This document shows positions 41,759 through 54,014 of a stretch of DNA of 64,000 nt, one piece after another. Position numbers and translations under genes: made by a program. Location: contig FLMG01001010.1 in the NCBI GenBank assembly GCA_900088475.1, positions 1-64,000 of the forward strand. The letters run 5' to 3'. The notes under the pieces are model-generated. The model saw only the letters and a program-made list of their open reading frames with translations. It made no database searches and was not told the DNA's origin. Source of the stretch: Hyphochytrium catenoides (taxonomy: Eukaryota; Sar; Hyphochytriomycetes; Hyphochytriales; Hyphochytriaceae). The stretch's first letter is position 1, and each line of letters opens with the position of its first letter.

Positions 41759-44700
41759 GTTTCCTCTTCCTGGGCAGTCTCCGTTATGACAGCACAAACG
41801 GCTTATACGATACCCGTGCTCCTCTATGAAGCTAACAGTGCAACCCAATGAGAAATGAAAACTCTGACAGTTGATGGGAGAAGCGAAGTCATCGCTCCTG
41901 CTGACGGCAGTCGTCGGCCCTAACCTGCTGCGTGGGAGAGAGACGGAAAGCTTCGATCACCGGAGCAGCAAGCCAACGAAAGGGCACAAAACCTTCTTTG
42001 AGCCGTTATCTTCCTCAAATCACAACTCAGTAATCATATCAGTAAAGGCGCCAGTTATCAATTATACCTTCGCTAACGACTAGCGCTTTGTAGAGCACCG
42101 TGGTTCTCAAGCAGAGATGGGTCTCAAGTCTGGTGGGAGCTGTGACTGCATCAATCTGCATCTTCAATGACGGCACTGCTGACCGCTGCTGACCGCTGAC
42201 AGGCGCTGATTTGGCTTGTCGTCATTCACTTCGTTGCCATCATCATGCAACTCTTGAGGCGGCAGTTGCGTGGTCGTCCAAGCAAGGTTGTTGTTCTATG
42301 TCCATCCGATGTCTGAACATTCTGGGTCGGTGTTTGTCGAGAAAGACAAGCCCACCCTCTTATTTTTACTTCGCAGATATTGGTGGTGGTACCGTCATTG
42401 AAGTCTTTCATCGTCGGCAGTATGTCATCCCGTTCCCTCCTTGGTAATAAGAAGATGAGTATTGCGCATTTTCAAGACCATTACTCGTGGGTGGTCCGTC
42501 CGTCTTTAATAACCGGAACTTTTGCGACAAGGATGCACTACGATCCCGACTGCAATCTCATCACAGCACTTCCCAGCGACGATTGTGCTGAGATGATGAT
42601 ATTATAATGCCGTCTAGAGTCAGACGTCATGATTTGTGAGTGATGGGTTAAGGCTTAGTAGAAGGGGATGATATCCGCCCCTGCCGTTGATTGACTGGCG
42701 GTCGGCATTATATCACCATCCCTGCTCATCTTTCTATCTTTCGATTAGCAATGACAAAAGCTAGAGGCTCTGCTACTATTGTGACAGTAATCATGGAAAG
42801 AGTGAGCAGGTAGAGGTAGCTTGTTCAGTTGCTCTTTGAACTTCTTCTTCAACTTATTGGAAGTAGGTGTCAAGCACGTTCCATGTATGCTGCTAACAAT
42901 ATTCTTGAGGATGGGGAGAATGAAGCCACCCTATTGATCATCACTAGCGTCAATAATGAAGACGATCTCTTCCGCATCACAAATCGTGCCACTCGCACGG
43001 TGAGCACTCTTTCTCCCTCCTCTCCCAGCAGCTTGGAAAAGCGAAAGCTCGTGGGTTCTCAGTCCGTACGACGTTCATAAGTGTAATGATCTCCATCAGA
43101 GATGCATTGCGTTTCTTCCCCGCTGCAAGACTATCAGTAACAAAAGGCACTTGCGCGGCGATTTCACACTCGCGGCTGCGTTTATCGACTACAGAGCAAC
43201 AGATGCTCTAGAACCGCCCACGAACAGGTACGGCATCGAAACCCATCACCATGTAATCTACCTGTTACTCAATGCAGGATAAGCCTGCAATTCATTCCTT
43301 AGCACTATCCCTCATGTCCTTACCGCCGGCAGGAATCTATCTCCGTAGTTCTTATAGATGTGATAAGAGTCTCGTTTAGCAAGGTACCATAGGGCGCCGC
43401 ACGTACCGGGTCCAATGAGGCGCTCTCTGGAAGTCCAGCTAAGTTCATAGTGCAACGCAGGTCATTGAGGTTTACAGAATAGCAAAATGATAATAGTGGA
43501 GACTGGCAGAAGTGTGCCTGGCTCTATATTGCTAGTCTTGGTGGTATTCAAGCCAACAAGCGCTCACAAAAGAATGACTAGAACTACGTCGTCCATCCTC
43601 TTGATCCTCTTCCCTGCAGTCAACAGCATGGCCACAAGGAGACGGCCGACCTTAAGGCTATCCAGCATTCCGAAGGCGACTGAGAACGTTTGCTGTGACA
43701 GCTGCTGTCCTCTCGTACTCTTCGTTCTTTTCCTGGCCAAAACTTTTGCAGCGAGGGGTGGTGTTCTTTGATTCTCCAGGCGGAAAAAAGCAATCAAAGG
43801 CGTGAGAAAGAGGAGAATCCAACCCAGCTGACAGTTCACCAAAGGTAGGTACTTTGAGCACCGCTGACTCGTCCACCTTTCCTCCATGTAGGAAAACCCT
43901 TACCAAGCCCGAGCCTTTAGGAGCTGTTGCTGCGATCACATCTGTCTGATGTACTACTAAGATGCCCCATACAATTCAACAAGGGATAATAGTGGCGCGC
44001 TGCCCTCGCTTTCCTGGCCGCCAGCTCCTATAGCCCCCACTCTCTGCTAGCTTGCTGGTCTGCAAGAAGCAGCTGGTCTGTTAATGGCGGCAGCAGGGAC
44101 CGAAGGAAAGAAAGAAGTGATTCGCCGTAGTATCTGGAGCCTGCTGCCGCCATGGAACCCGTTTTATAAGAACAGCAACTGAAAGAATAACACTCTCTGG
44201 TTCCTATTGTATTCGCATATTGGTCAAGCCTATAAGCTAACCTGCGCAAATAGACTCCTAAACAGTCTATAGTCATACTTTCAGTAAGGGTTATGTGTAT
44301 GGCGCTTCCCAGATTATGCGCAATGAACCCATACAAGACCCCGTTATCCTTGTGATTTGTCCTTGCCACTCGACCGACCGTCATAGTGAATTGGGCTTCA
44401 TTATTTTCACAGAAGGGCTAATGCCGACCCACCCCACGGAAGGATTCGAAAGATCTGCCCAAGAAAATTCTTCAAGTTGAAGATGCGATTTTTCAGGATG
44501 CTCTGCCATTCTCAGGCATCTCAACGCCGCTGCTAACAGCGAGGTTATGACCATTAACATCATGGCGCACACCACTCAGAAAATTGTGGCAAGGAAAGCA
44601 GGGCTCGCCACGAGCAATAAGGTTGATTATTGGCAGCCAGGCTTGCGCTTGCTCTTTGAGAAAATTTATAATAGCAGGAGGACGGAGAAGGGAGGATGGA

Positions 44701-45768
44701 TGCGGCAGCATTGTTGGCCGCAGCCCACTAAAAAAGATCCAATGACATGATGGCCGGAATGGATAGAAGTCAATGCAACAGACCGCCTCATCTGTCCTTT
44801 CAATGTCCCTATAAAAGATCTGCTTGGTGGGCCCCTGCAAGCCAAAATTCTCAACGGTGGTAGAAACTTGATGATGAAGACGACCATTAGCGCCCTTCTA
44901 ATGCCTTCTCATCAGAAGAAGGTGCCGCCACCACTTACATCGCCCTCACAACATCAAGATCAATGGATAGGGCTGCTCGCTGGTGCCGCGGCCAGAGAAA
45001 GCGGTAGGTTGTGCCGCTGCAGATACAGGACAATTTAGAAAAAGGAACATATCCATCATTTGGCACTCTTCTTCGTAGAAAGGTCGAACCTGTCGTTCTT
45101 ATTTAGAAGAAGGAGGAGGTGGTGGTGGTCAAAGCTGCGAGGCGTAGATCTAAGCATTTGTTCACTCAGGAATGGCAAGTTGCTTTGAAGGGACGAGGTT
45201 GTAGCAAATGCCTCTCATACAGACTGAACCGCTTTATACAGCAGGCTGCTATTTTAACAGCTGGCGGTGGAGCAGGTGAGTGCAGCAGCGCACCGTGATA
45301 AGAAAAGGCAGCTTGGTGTACGGGCTTGTTAAGTCTCTTCCAGGGAAACGGTGTTAATGGTGTGCGAAGGCAATAATAACCTCTAGATAGAGAAGCTACA
45401 ATATTGAATGTGAGAGGGCTTCGGAACGTTAGAAAGCGCATCTTTATCTGGTTTTACTGGTAGCCCATGGTCACCTGATGCCGAAGGATGGCTACAAAGG
45501 CCAGCAGAATGAGGAGACTGATCCCCTTGCAACGGGACGATCCTTAGGAAGAGATGCAAAGCTTCTTAAGATGGCTGTGTGTGTTCCTGCTCAAAGTATG
45601 TTAACATCCACGAACGACCATGTAAAAGTGAAGCTTCCCTAGTTTCCTCAGCCTAGACAACCTCGATAATTGTTCTCACTTTTAAACTTCCTGTGTGTCG
45701 AGCAAGTGCGTGCTGGAAGCCTCAACACCGTGGCAAGACTGCTCAAAAGCCGCTGTTTAACTGAGAGC
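41759..45768. other. 4-kb stretch with no recognised gene
   Basis: Neither strand gives a family I know. The best exon-like pieces are minus-strand 43939-43658 (IAATAPKGSGLVRVFLHGGK, preceded by a fair acceptor at 'acatcag') and plus-strand 42890-43000 (NNILEDGENEATLLIITSVN). Neither could be joined into a gene with confident splices. The rest holds short frames and small trinucleotide runs. It may contain a poorly conserved multi-exon gene. Confidence 0.35.
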
Positions 45769-46725
45769 ATGTTGAGACAAATCCCCCTTCTCGTATACGT
45801 GGCGGCTACAGCCATAGGAGTGCTACAAACACTTGTTCAGAGGGCGGCGGCAGACTCATGCACAACTCCAGAGCAGGACGTCGACTTCTTTGGTAGCGAT
45901 ATTGCCAACTCGCTGGGAAGACCTGAAGACTGTTGCGGCAGGTGCCTCAGCAACCCAAACTGCGCGGCTTTTACCTGGAGCGACTGGGCGGGGAGCACTT
46001 GCTGGCTCAAGTCTAGCACTGGCACACGAACGTCGTCTAAGGGCAGAATATCTGCAGTTGTCGTCCCGAATACAAACTGCGGGCAGACATTTACGAACAC
46101 GGACTTCTATGGAGACGATCTTCCGAACGGGGCTGTATCTGGGCAGTACAAGAGCTGCTGCGGTGCGTGTAAGGCTCGCTCCGGCTGCGTGGCATGGACA
46201 TGGATAGATTATCTTGGAGGGACCTGCTTTTTAAAGCGTGGGACTGGGAACAGAATGACCAGACCTGGGGCGATCTCTGGTCTGCTATCGCCGCCACCAG
46301 ATTGTACCCGGGTGCCAAACATTGACTTCTTCGGCAGTGATATTCGAAACTTCAGAGGTTCACTTGACAATTGTTGCCCGGAATGCGTGGCAGACTCACG
46401 GTGTCGCGCATGGACCTGGAACAGCTACCTGGGTGGCACCTGCTGGTTGAAGTCATCTCAGGGTACACCCACAAATGCTCCTGGAACGACCTCTGGATTT
46501 GTCAACAATCGCTGCCAGACTGAAACCTATCCAGACAAGGACATAACGGATTCCGACATTGGAAACGTCAAGGGTACCCAGGAGAGCTGCTGCGACCAGT
46601 GTAAAGCTAGGGCGGGATGCCAAGGATGGGCGTGGAATAACTTCGAGGGTGGCACTTGCTGGCTCAAGAGTGCCAGCGCCCCTGTGATCAATAAGCCTGG
46701 TGTTACAGCTGGGAAGATGAAGTGA
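45769..46725 (+). CDS. Secreted four-repeat PAN/Apple protein (copy 1)
   Basis: A single-exon protein of 318 residues from ATG 45769 (MLRQIPLLVYVAATAIGVLQ, a signal peptide that probably ends near AAADS). An in-frame TTG upstream is not a credible start. Four PAN/Apple-like repeats of about 70 residues follow. Each has C, D-x-D-F-x-G-x-D, a CC pair (EDCCGRC, KSCCGAC, DNCCPEC, ESCCDQC), C-x-A-x-T-W, and G-G-T-C-W-L-K. PAN domains bind carbohydrate or protein ligands; in oomycetes similar repeats occur in cellulose-binding elicitor-type proteins and mucins. No cellulose-binding module, GPI signal or membrane anchor is seen. It is the first of three paralogues in the same direction, and its C-terminus ends soon after the fourth repeat (GVTAGKMK). 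Confidence 0.88.
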   Translation: MLRQIPLLVYVAATAIGVLQTLVQRAAADSCTTPEQDVDFFGSDIANSLGRPEDCCGRCLSNPNCAAFTWSDWAGSTCWLKSSTGTRTSSKGRISAVVVPNTNCGQTFTNTDFYGDDLPNGAVSGQYKSCCGACKARSGCVAWTWIDYLGGTCFLKRGTGNRMTRPGAISGLLSPPPDCTRVPNIDFFGSDIRNFRGSLDNCCPECVADSRCRAWTWNSYLGGTCWLKSSQGTPTNAPGTTSGFVNNRCQTETYPDKDITDSDIGNVKGTQESCCDQCKARAGCQGWAWNNFEGGTCWLKSASAPVINKPGVTAGKMK

Positions 46726-49517
46726 GCGACATGTCCGACCAGCGACATTTGAGGAACCGTACAGATGGATACTAGACACTCGTTGAACAGCTTCTTCCTC
46801 GCAGAGTTGAGAAGTTGTTAGCTCGGCTACTCAACTGCAGCCACTACTTATATGTTTAGCCATAGCGTAGAAACTTAGTATTCAAAGTAATGCAGTACAT
46901 GAGGAGCTAGCATCATGATGAATGGCCCTGCACTAACTCTATTAAGCGCCGGCGATACTTCCAATCCAAATGACTTTCAGCAGCACCAGCAGCTAGCTAA
47001 AGTAGATCTCTTTATTCGCGATGACATCTGTGGACTATCAAGGTCCTTTGACTGTCTGGCGGCAAACCAAAGGTTGCTCGCGGCGGCTGCACTACTACTA
47101 CAAAGTTGATGAAGAAGGAAGACAACGGCCTGCTGATCATTGCCTTGAAGACCATCGTACGGTGATGGTGGCAGAGATTCCTGTGGCATGCAGAGAAGAG
47201 AGACGGAAGAGAGAGAAGAGAGAAAAGAAGTAAAAAAAGATTTGAGGAAGAGAGAGAGATAGTGATGGGTGTAGGCCATAGCTGCACAGCAGCCTAAGTG
47301 ATAGGTTCCCCGATGGAGAGTGAAAATGAAGGAGAGAACATGACGCGAACAAAGAGAAAAAAGATAAGAGTGGTGAGGGAGACAGAGCGACAAAAAGAGA
47401 GAACCGGAGAGAGACAGAGAAAGGCAGAGAGAGGGAGGGGGGAGAGAGAGACACACACAGAGAGAGAGAGAGAAAGAGAAAGAGAGAGAGAAAGAGGGGT
47501 CTCTAGAGAGAGAGAGAGGAGGCACGCGTCCCTGTCCTTCCTTCTATCTCCAGATGTGAGCTTTAGGGGGTCTCACTGTACTGTTTTATGCCCACAATGA
47601 CCCATCCACCCTCCACTGCCCTTGCTAATTATTGTTTCAAATTCTTAGCCATAAATCGGATGGGTGGGCGCAAGTGCTCTGTACTACAAAAAATTTGTGC
47701 AGGTCCCTCTACCTGTTCCTACCCATCCTATGCCAAATGCTGTGAGATAGTGTGGTAGTTTTGTGTATGTCGGGTGGGTGGGAGCCCAAGGGCGGGGAGA
47801 GAGGCCTCCTCCTCTGTTGGTTTCGTTCTGCCTCCTCCTCTTCTTTATCTCTTCCTCCTACCTCCTCTGTTGATGAGAAGACCACGACAGAAGCAGCGGA
47901 GAGACGACAGACAGCCAGGGAGGAGAGAGGGAAAGAGAGGAGAGAGAGAGAGAGGGTTGACCAGCCCGACGGTAGCGTGGTCGCTACTACTATACTACTA
48001 CGGCCTGCAATAAAATGCTTGTCGTCGTCGTGGTGGACTTGCTCCTGGTCCTTCTCCTTCTGCTGCCGCTGCTGCTGCGGCGGCGTATGAGACCATTACT
48101 CTGGTGGCCGTCTGTGGCCTACTGGTGGTGAGGAGGAGGAAGACGGCTAGCAATAAACATGATTCAACGAACAAGGGCCAACCTTGCCGACAACAAGAAG
48201 GAAGATGAGATGATGGCCGGAAAGAGGAGCCTAGGGGCCACTTGCACTAAAACCAGGGCCATCACCCAGTGCAGCGGCTTTCTACTAGCAGCGGCGGTCT
48301 ACTAGGTGAGGTCGGGGAAGCAGCATGATGAATCATAGTTACTTTGTGCGCAAGCATCGTTTGAGACCACAACAGCTGATGAGGCCACCATTCAACTATC
48401 CTGCTTCTTCTTTTTCTCTAGTAGTAGAAAAATTCACAATGTCTCCTGAAGTAGTGGCGCATCGAAGACTGACTGACTTCGCCTTCAGGGGTCAGCTAAG
48501 CCCTTTATTACTATAGAAGTTATCCAGGGATAACATCACGCACAGTTAGATCATGACTAGTCTTTCATTATAGACCTGCTTTGATATCACTACTGACAGC
48601 TTTATTTCCGCTTGGACTGGTGATCGGCCATACTTCTCACTCTTCTTCTCCTCGTCTTCGATAAGTGTTCAGAGATATAAATGAGAGCGATTAGCAAACT
48701 GAACTTCTTGGCATTGTGAGTTTTCAGAAGGACAATCATTCTTAGGGCAGGTTGAGCTTCTTTTGTCAAGAAGAAGGAAGCCGTACAAACAAACTTCGTT
48801 TTTTTTTTCTGTTCTCTTATTATCTCTTTCCACTTCATATTGGTGCCCATTGATGAGTAGGCTTCTGGCTCCTATCCATTAGTAAGTAAGTGCTCAATGT
48901 AATAACCAATAATCTTCACGACTCTCTTAGCTTGCACCCAGTTCTTTCTCCTGTTAACTCCTTGTTGGCCCAAATCACTGCGGTGTAGCCTTATTACATT
49001 AGGTCCGCCGCCGTACGCCACGACAGGAAGGTGCGAGTCCGCGGGGGAGAGACCAGGTTCTCTGCAGGATAGACTGTCGATCACGGATTCCATCGCACTT
49101 CTTCTTGTTGAGTCAACGTTGCTGCCTCTATGTCCTACTACTACTATAGGTGGTCATCACTAGCTACAGCGCTACACTATGATGCACGAAAGCTTGAATA
49201 AACGAATTGCAGCAGGAGACATCTCATTCATTACCATTATTATATAACTAGGTGACCGATGAAGGCTGGCTGAGTATTTCTTGCTTTACTTCTCCCTTAC
49301 CTCTTTATAAGTGGGTCTGCCTTGTGAGCCACTGCCTGACGGACGACGTGAGATGCTCCTTTAGTCACTAGCAGCTACATCACAGGAGTGTCCGCCGGAA
49401 TTGATCATTCTTTAAAGTTCACTGCCACTGACAGGTGCGGCGTTATGGACACCAAGGTGGGAGTCCCAACTTCAAGTAGGAACCCTCATCAATACCTAAC
49501 GTGGCATCAGCAACACA
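46726..49517. other. Spacer between PAN copies 1 and 2, microsatellite-rich
   Basis: No gene is supported. The stretch holds a (GA)n tract (47390-47520), a second GA patch at 47930-47955, and scattered (CTG)n and (ACT)n words. Long frames over 46977-47525 on the minus strand are Ser/Leu low-complexity products of the (GA)n tract. The sequence CTCTTTATAAGTGGG at about 49302 may be a TATA region for copy 2. Confidence 0.45.
47390..47521. repeat. (GA)n-rich microsatellite tract
   Basis: About 130 bases of nearly pure purine on the plus strand, with GAGAGA runs broken by CACACACA at about 47451 and by AAAG units. It is strand-asymmetric in the opposite sense to the (CT)n tract near the left edge. 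Confidence 0.85.
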
Positions 49518-50339
49518 ATGATGATGCTCCGCCGGGCTACCTCTAGTCCTTTGTTTCTCTCATTTTTGGCTATGGCCATAGGGGCACTTTGTCCGCACAA
49601 GACGATTATTGCAGCAGAAGATGGCAACACTGCAGAAGTGGCCGCTCCAGACAGGAGGAGCGAGTATTGCGGTCACCCACTCAAGGACATTGACCTCTAT
49701 GGTGATGACATCGGCTCCGTCCGTGGGCAGTATGACGACTGCTGTGAAGCATGTAAGAAGCTGGCTGAGTGCCAGGCATGGACCTGGATAGACTACCAGA
49801 CAGGCACCTGTTTCCTTAAGAAAGGACCCGGAACCAAGGTCAAAAGAGAAGGGACAGTCTCTGGTTCAATGTTTGGATTGCCTATAGACGGGCTGTGCAT
49901 CATCAAGCATGACATTAAGTATTTGGGCAAACCTCTGGCGGAGATTGGGGCAGCAAACCCTGATGAATGCTGCACTGAGTGCCTTAAACACCCGGAATGC
50001 CTGGCATATTACTGGACAAAAAATGCTGGTGGCACCTGCTGGATGCAGGCATCGCCCCTCCAGCCAAGATGGGACCCAGGCAGATGGTCAGGATTGGTGG
50101 AAGACCGCTGCGAGAGCGATGCGACATATCCTGACACGGATATATTGAACTCTGACATTGGTAACCAGCCAGGAAGGCTGGAGGATTGCTGCAAATACTG
50201 CAGAAAGACGCAGGGCTGCGTGGCCTGGGCGTGGAATACCCACGAAGAGGGCACATGCTGGCTGAAGAATGCCAGAGAGCCCATGATCAAGAAGACCGGA
50301 GTGACTGCGGGCACCCTGAGACGATGGGTCTGGTACTGA
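49518..50339 (+). CDS. Secreted three-repeat PAN/Apple protein (copy 2)
   Basis: A 273-residue single-exon protein. The N-terminus has a hydrophobic signal (SPLFLSFLAMAIGALC) preceded by MMMLRRATS, then a short acidic spacer. Three PAN/Apple-like repeats follow: CGHPLKDIDLYGDDIGSVRG with CCEAC and WTWIDYQTGTCFLKK; CIIKHDIKYLGKPLAEIGA with CCTEC and YYWTKNAGGTCWMQA; and YPDTDILNSDIGNQPGRLED with CCKYC and WAWNTHEEGTCWLK. By sequence these match repeats 2, 3 and 4 of copies 1 and 3, so this copy lacks repeat 1. The second repeat is the most divergent: it has L-A-Y-Y-W where the others have a W-T-W-type core. Function is inferred from the family only: an extracellular ligand- or polysaccharide-binding protein. 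Confidence 0.88.
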   Translation: MMMLRRATSSPLFLSFLAMAIGALCPHKTIIAAEDGNTAEVAAPDRRSEYCGHPLKDIDLYGDDIGSVRGQYDDCCEACKKLAECQAWTWIDYQTGTCFLKKGPGTKVKREGTVSGSMFGLPIDGLCIIKHDIKYLGKPLAEIGAANPDECCTECLKHPECLAYYWTKNAGGTCWMQASPLQPRWDPGRWSGLVEDRCESDATYPDTDILNSDIGNQPGRLEDCCKYCRKTQGCVAWAWNTHEEGTCWLKNAREPMIKKTGVTAGTLRRWVWY

Positions 50340-53300
50340 TGAGGTGTGCACCACCAGGATTAAAGAATGCTTTTCTCAGCCTACTCTTGATTGTGCTCAA
50401 GGGTCTATCAAGTCTTATGTCTGTGCCTCTTCTTAGTTTTGGCCGATGAGAGGGGAAGATGACAAGCACTAACAGGAACAGTGACTTCGGTAATAGGAGA
50501 AGAAAAGATTACATATTCATCCTTATGAAGAGAGATCAAGTTTATGAAAGCTCCTTTAGCTATATGGCTCCTCTGCCTTGTCCATCTCTAACAGACGATG
50601 AGAGGCAACCCATCGCATCAAAGTCTGATGAATGGGCGACAAATACGACAATGCTCTATTCGACATGGGTCAAGCAATCAATCGAAGCTTCTTAAAGATG
50701 GAGAGCCATTCACCATAGCCCAGTAGGCCTGTACAGTCCATCATGAAGTTGGTTGGTGGCCGCTCCTTGTCAGGATGAACTGATTTTTATAAGTAGGAAA
50801 GGATGAGCTGTCCATCGTCCATGGTTGATCCTGATGATTTCTAGAAGAACAATTCTCTATTCCAAGCAAGATACGCGAACGTGCATGGCGAGAGAGAAGG
50901 AGCTGCATAGAGGAAGGCAGGGTGCTCCTGCTGCCATCGTAGCATCTAAGATAGCGGGCCATGGGCCGCAGGCTCGGCAGCTTCATCATCTGAGAATATC
51001 AGTGCTGCTCCTGAACGTGGTCTTGGGCCATCAGCAGTGAGAGGGTTTACGACGTAGATAATCAAAGTAGTGCTAGCCCCTTAATAAACTGAGTCCGACG
51101 ATGCAGTTGCGATGCTGGCCTCCGGGTTACAAAGTCAGGTACTACTACCTACTATTGGCGTACCAACTCTGATTGCCATTATTTGCTCGCTGCTGCGATG
51201 GGAACAAGAGGAGCCGATTGAGGACCAGCAGCAGCCTCCTTTCTCTTCTCCAAGCGCGCAAACTTCTGGTTGAAATAAAAAATGAATGTGTTATTTCATG
51301 ATCCTCCTCTTTGAGCGCCCTCTTCGGTAGCGAATCATCACAATGACAGTAGGCCACCCGCCCGTTGAAGAACATTAGTTACGAGGCAGCAGCCACGAGT
51401 CGAGAGCAGTCTTCGAGAATGCAAAAGCTGACAGTGGTGGTGGTGGTGCGAACAATGAGCCATGAAGCATAGATACTACGAAGCTTCTGTTCTGGCTGCT
51501 CTTCAATAATCTGATGATGATTGTCAGCTCGCTTCCCAAAGATCACAACGCTCTCATCATAGAAAGGAACTCTACTTTTAGCCACCATAAAGAATCCATG
51601 GCTGGCCAGAACTTCAAGAAGAGCACGCAGCAGCTGCTACCAAGTGCAGAGAAAATCATCAGCGCATGACCTGTCTGTCTACACTGCTGCTCCCTCCCTA
51701 TCCTTCTCTCCTCTTCTTTTGTCGTCCTGATGAAGAGCCATCGTATTGGGCGGGGACACCCTGCAACCAAAAAACTGCTTCTTCGCCCTTCCTCTTGTTC
51801 CGCGCCTCAATCTTCGAATCCACAATCTTTGAATCCACCAATCCGCAGCTTTCCTCTTTATTCGCGCGTCTTCAAGTCTTCGCCCTCGCGCCTGTCGCAG
51901 CTCCCAGGCCCTTCTTCTTCTTCCTCTTTCCCTGCTCCTCCTCGTCGCTCTTCGATCTTAGCAGCATGCAGCAGATCACTCAGTCATCATCAGGTCATCA
52001 AGCTCCTCCCCTTGCCGCCTAATAATAAGACTGGCGTTTCCATCATAACGGCGTTCTTATGAAGGGCTTGGCCTTGTGATAAATCTTGGAGCCTCACTCA
52101 TCCTTGTGAAAGGCCGTTTGATGTGGTAAGGTGGGTGGGGAGAGAGGGGAGATATTAACTATGAGGCCTAACTACCTTTCAACGGGTAGGACCCATCCGT
52201 CCTCATGTGCCTAAACTCGGGAAGAAGGGGTATATATGGCTATAACTTTCGGCAATTGATGTCGTGACTCTAGTCGTGTCCTTGGTCAGCCTTTTATCGA
52301 TTGGCAACTTTTGGGAAGAGGTTCATACTTTCGGTTGCCGGACACAGAAGCGTTACTTGGTGTCAAAGACACTGTCCTTTTGTAACCTTGTTTCTGTCTC
52401 TTTTGTTCTCTGTCTCACTCTCTCTCTCTCTTTTCTTCCATCCTTCTCTGTCTCTTTCTATCTCTTCCTCACTTACCTCTCTCCTCCTAGTGTGTCTCTT
52501 CCTCTCTCCGTCCTCCTCCTCTTTCTCCGTCTCTCTTTCTCTTTCTTTTATCCCTCTTTCTCCCGTCACTCCACTATCTCTCTCTCTCTCTGTTTCCCTT
52601 CTAAGCCTCTGTCTTGCCGTGCACTTGCTGTGGCTGTTCGAAGGAGCTCTCGAAGGCTGCTCAAACAGATGAACGACGGCTCTCGCGCCTCAGCCTTGGA
52701 CCTGTCCAAACTGCAGAAGAGAGATGAGAAGAGACGAAGACAGAGAACGTGGTGCCGTTCAACCCCAATCATCACAAGGGAAGGACGGACGGGACGAGGC
52801 GCGGATGACGCGTGAGAGCCATGGGATCTATTTGTATGTCGGTGACTAGATAGCGTGCGTAATGAGAAGATCAAGGAGAGATGGAAGTAAGCGAAGCGGC
52901 GCTGAAGAAGAATGTGCAATCTGCGAGCAAATTTTAGGGTGCGGGGATACTTGCTGGCTGGCTGCGCAGGAACAGAGGGCGAGCTGAGTGCATCTATTAA
53001 TATGTGTGTGTGTGTGAGAGAGAGAGAAGAGTGAGAGAGAGAAGGGAGGAGAGGACAGATGACTGAGGAAACCAGCTCCTAAATTTTCATCTCATAGAGC
53101 ACCCTATCTTTACTCCTTCGTCCAGTGCTGCGTTCACTGCATTCCTTGTCCTTTGTTTCTCAGGGTCTGGGGCTCATGCCATGCTAGTGTGCAAGGCAGG
53201 GCCACACCATTCTGCGCTTCGCGCTTCTACAACCATCCATCTAGGACTCTCTGTTGAGGGCAATGTTGCGACGTGTGAAGAGGGCATACAATGGCAAATA

Positions 53301-54014
53301 GTTAGATGCAGCGCTGCTCGGCTCTCCCTTCTTTCCCTCCAACCCTACAGCTCTCTTTGTCCCCAGGGGACAGCTGACGTCCGCTAGCGCCGAAGAAAGG
53401 ATCGTCTTTATCATGTTTAGCTAAATAATGAAAGATAAACTATCATCCCTCTCTTTCCTCCCTCCTATCGTCCTACGCTGCTGCTGTGTCCCATAAGAGC
53501 ACATTCGACGGGGAATTTTCGTATCCGTTGGCGCTACACCTTTGTTCCGCCTGAAAAAACCTCAGAAGTTTGGGGAGAGAGCTTGTGAATAGCGCTGAGC
53601 ACATGGCAACCTCGCTGTTCCTTGGAGCGTTGCTAATGAACCTTGAGCAGCTCAGAGGACCGCCCCAGTGTCATAGTCAGGGCATATGATGATCCACCTT
53701 TCTTTCTTGGTCTCTGTTACTATATTTGGTCGTGGGCGAGCACATATAATGAAGAGCTGAGTCGAAGGAGGAGGGGTAAGCAAGAGGGAGAAGGCAGAGA
53801 GAGACGCTGCTAGTTGAGAGGCTAGAAGCCACGCACGACAGCATGGATCAGGGCGTCAGATCGCTCTCCATCACTCAGCTCATTATCAAACTTTCAACGT
53901 GGAGCACAATTTCCAAGAGCAAACAAAAAGAGCAGAAGAGAAGACGACAGGAACAACAGATCCTGTCCTCTAAAGTGACATCCCCTTCCCAACAAGGCAG
54001 TCAAAGTGTCCATC
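50340..54014. other. Spacer between PAN copies 2 and 3
   Basis: No gene is supported in 3.7 kb. It contains a C/T-rich tract (52400-52590), a (TG)n(AG)n tract (53000-53045) and an imperfect tandem of CTTCGAATCCACAATC / TTTGAATCCACCAATC at about 51810-51845. A/T-rich sequence with ACATATAATGAAG at about 53741 may be the core promoter of copy 3. The frame at 53843-54079 overlaps the start of copy 3 in another frame and is treated as a shadow or upstream frame. Confidence 0.45.
52400..52590. repeat. (CT)n-rich microsatellite tract
   Basis: Around 190 bases of mostly pyrimidine with repeated CTCTCTCT, TTCTTCC and CTCCTCCTC words. Frames over it give Ser/Leu/Phe low-complexity peptides and are not counted as genes. 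Confidence 0.8.

Noticed and set aside
46977-47525. A 182-residue minus-strand frame
   Set aside because: It is mostly Ser/Leu low complexity from the (GA)n tract.
51800-51850. A possible CRISPR-like or satellite array
   Set aside because: Only two to three imperfect 16-base units occur, without regular spacers; this is an ordinary short tandem duplication.
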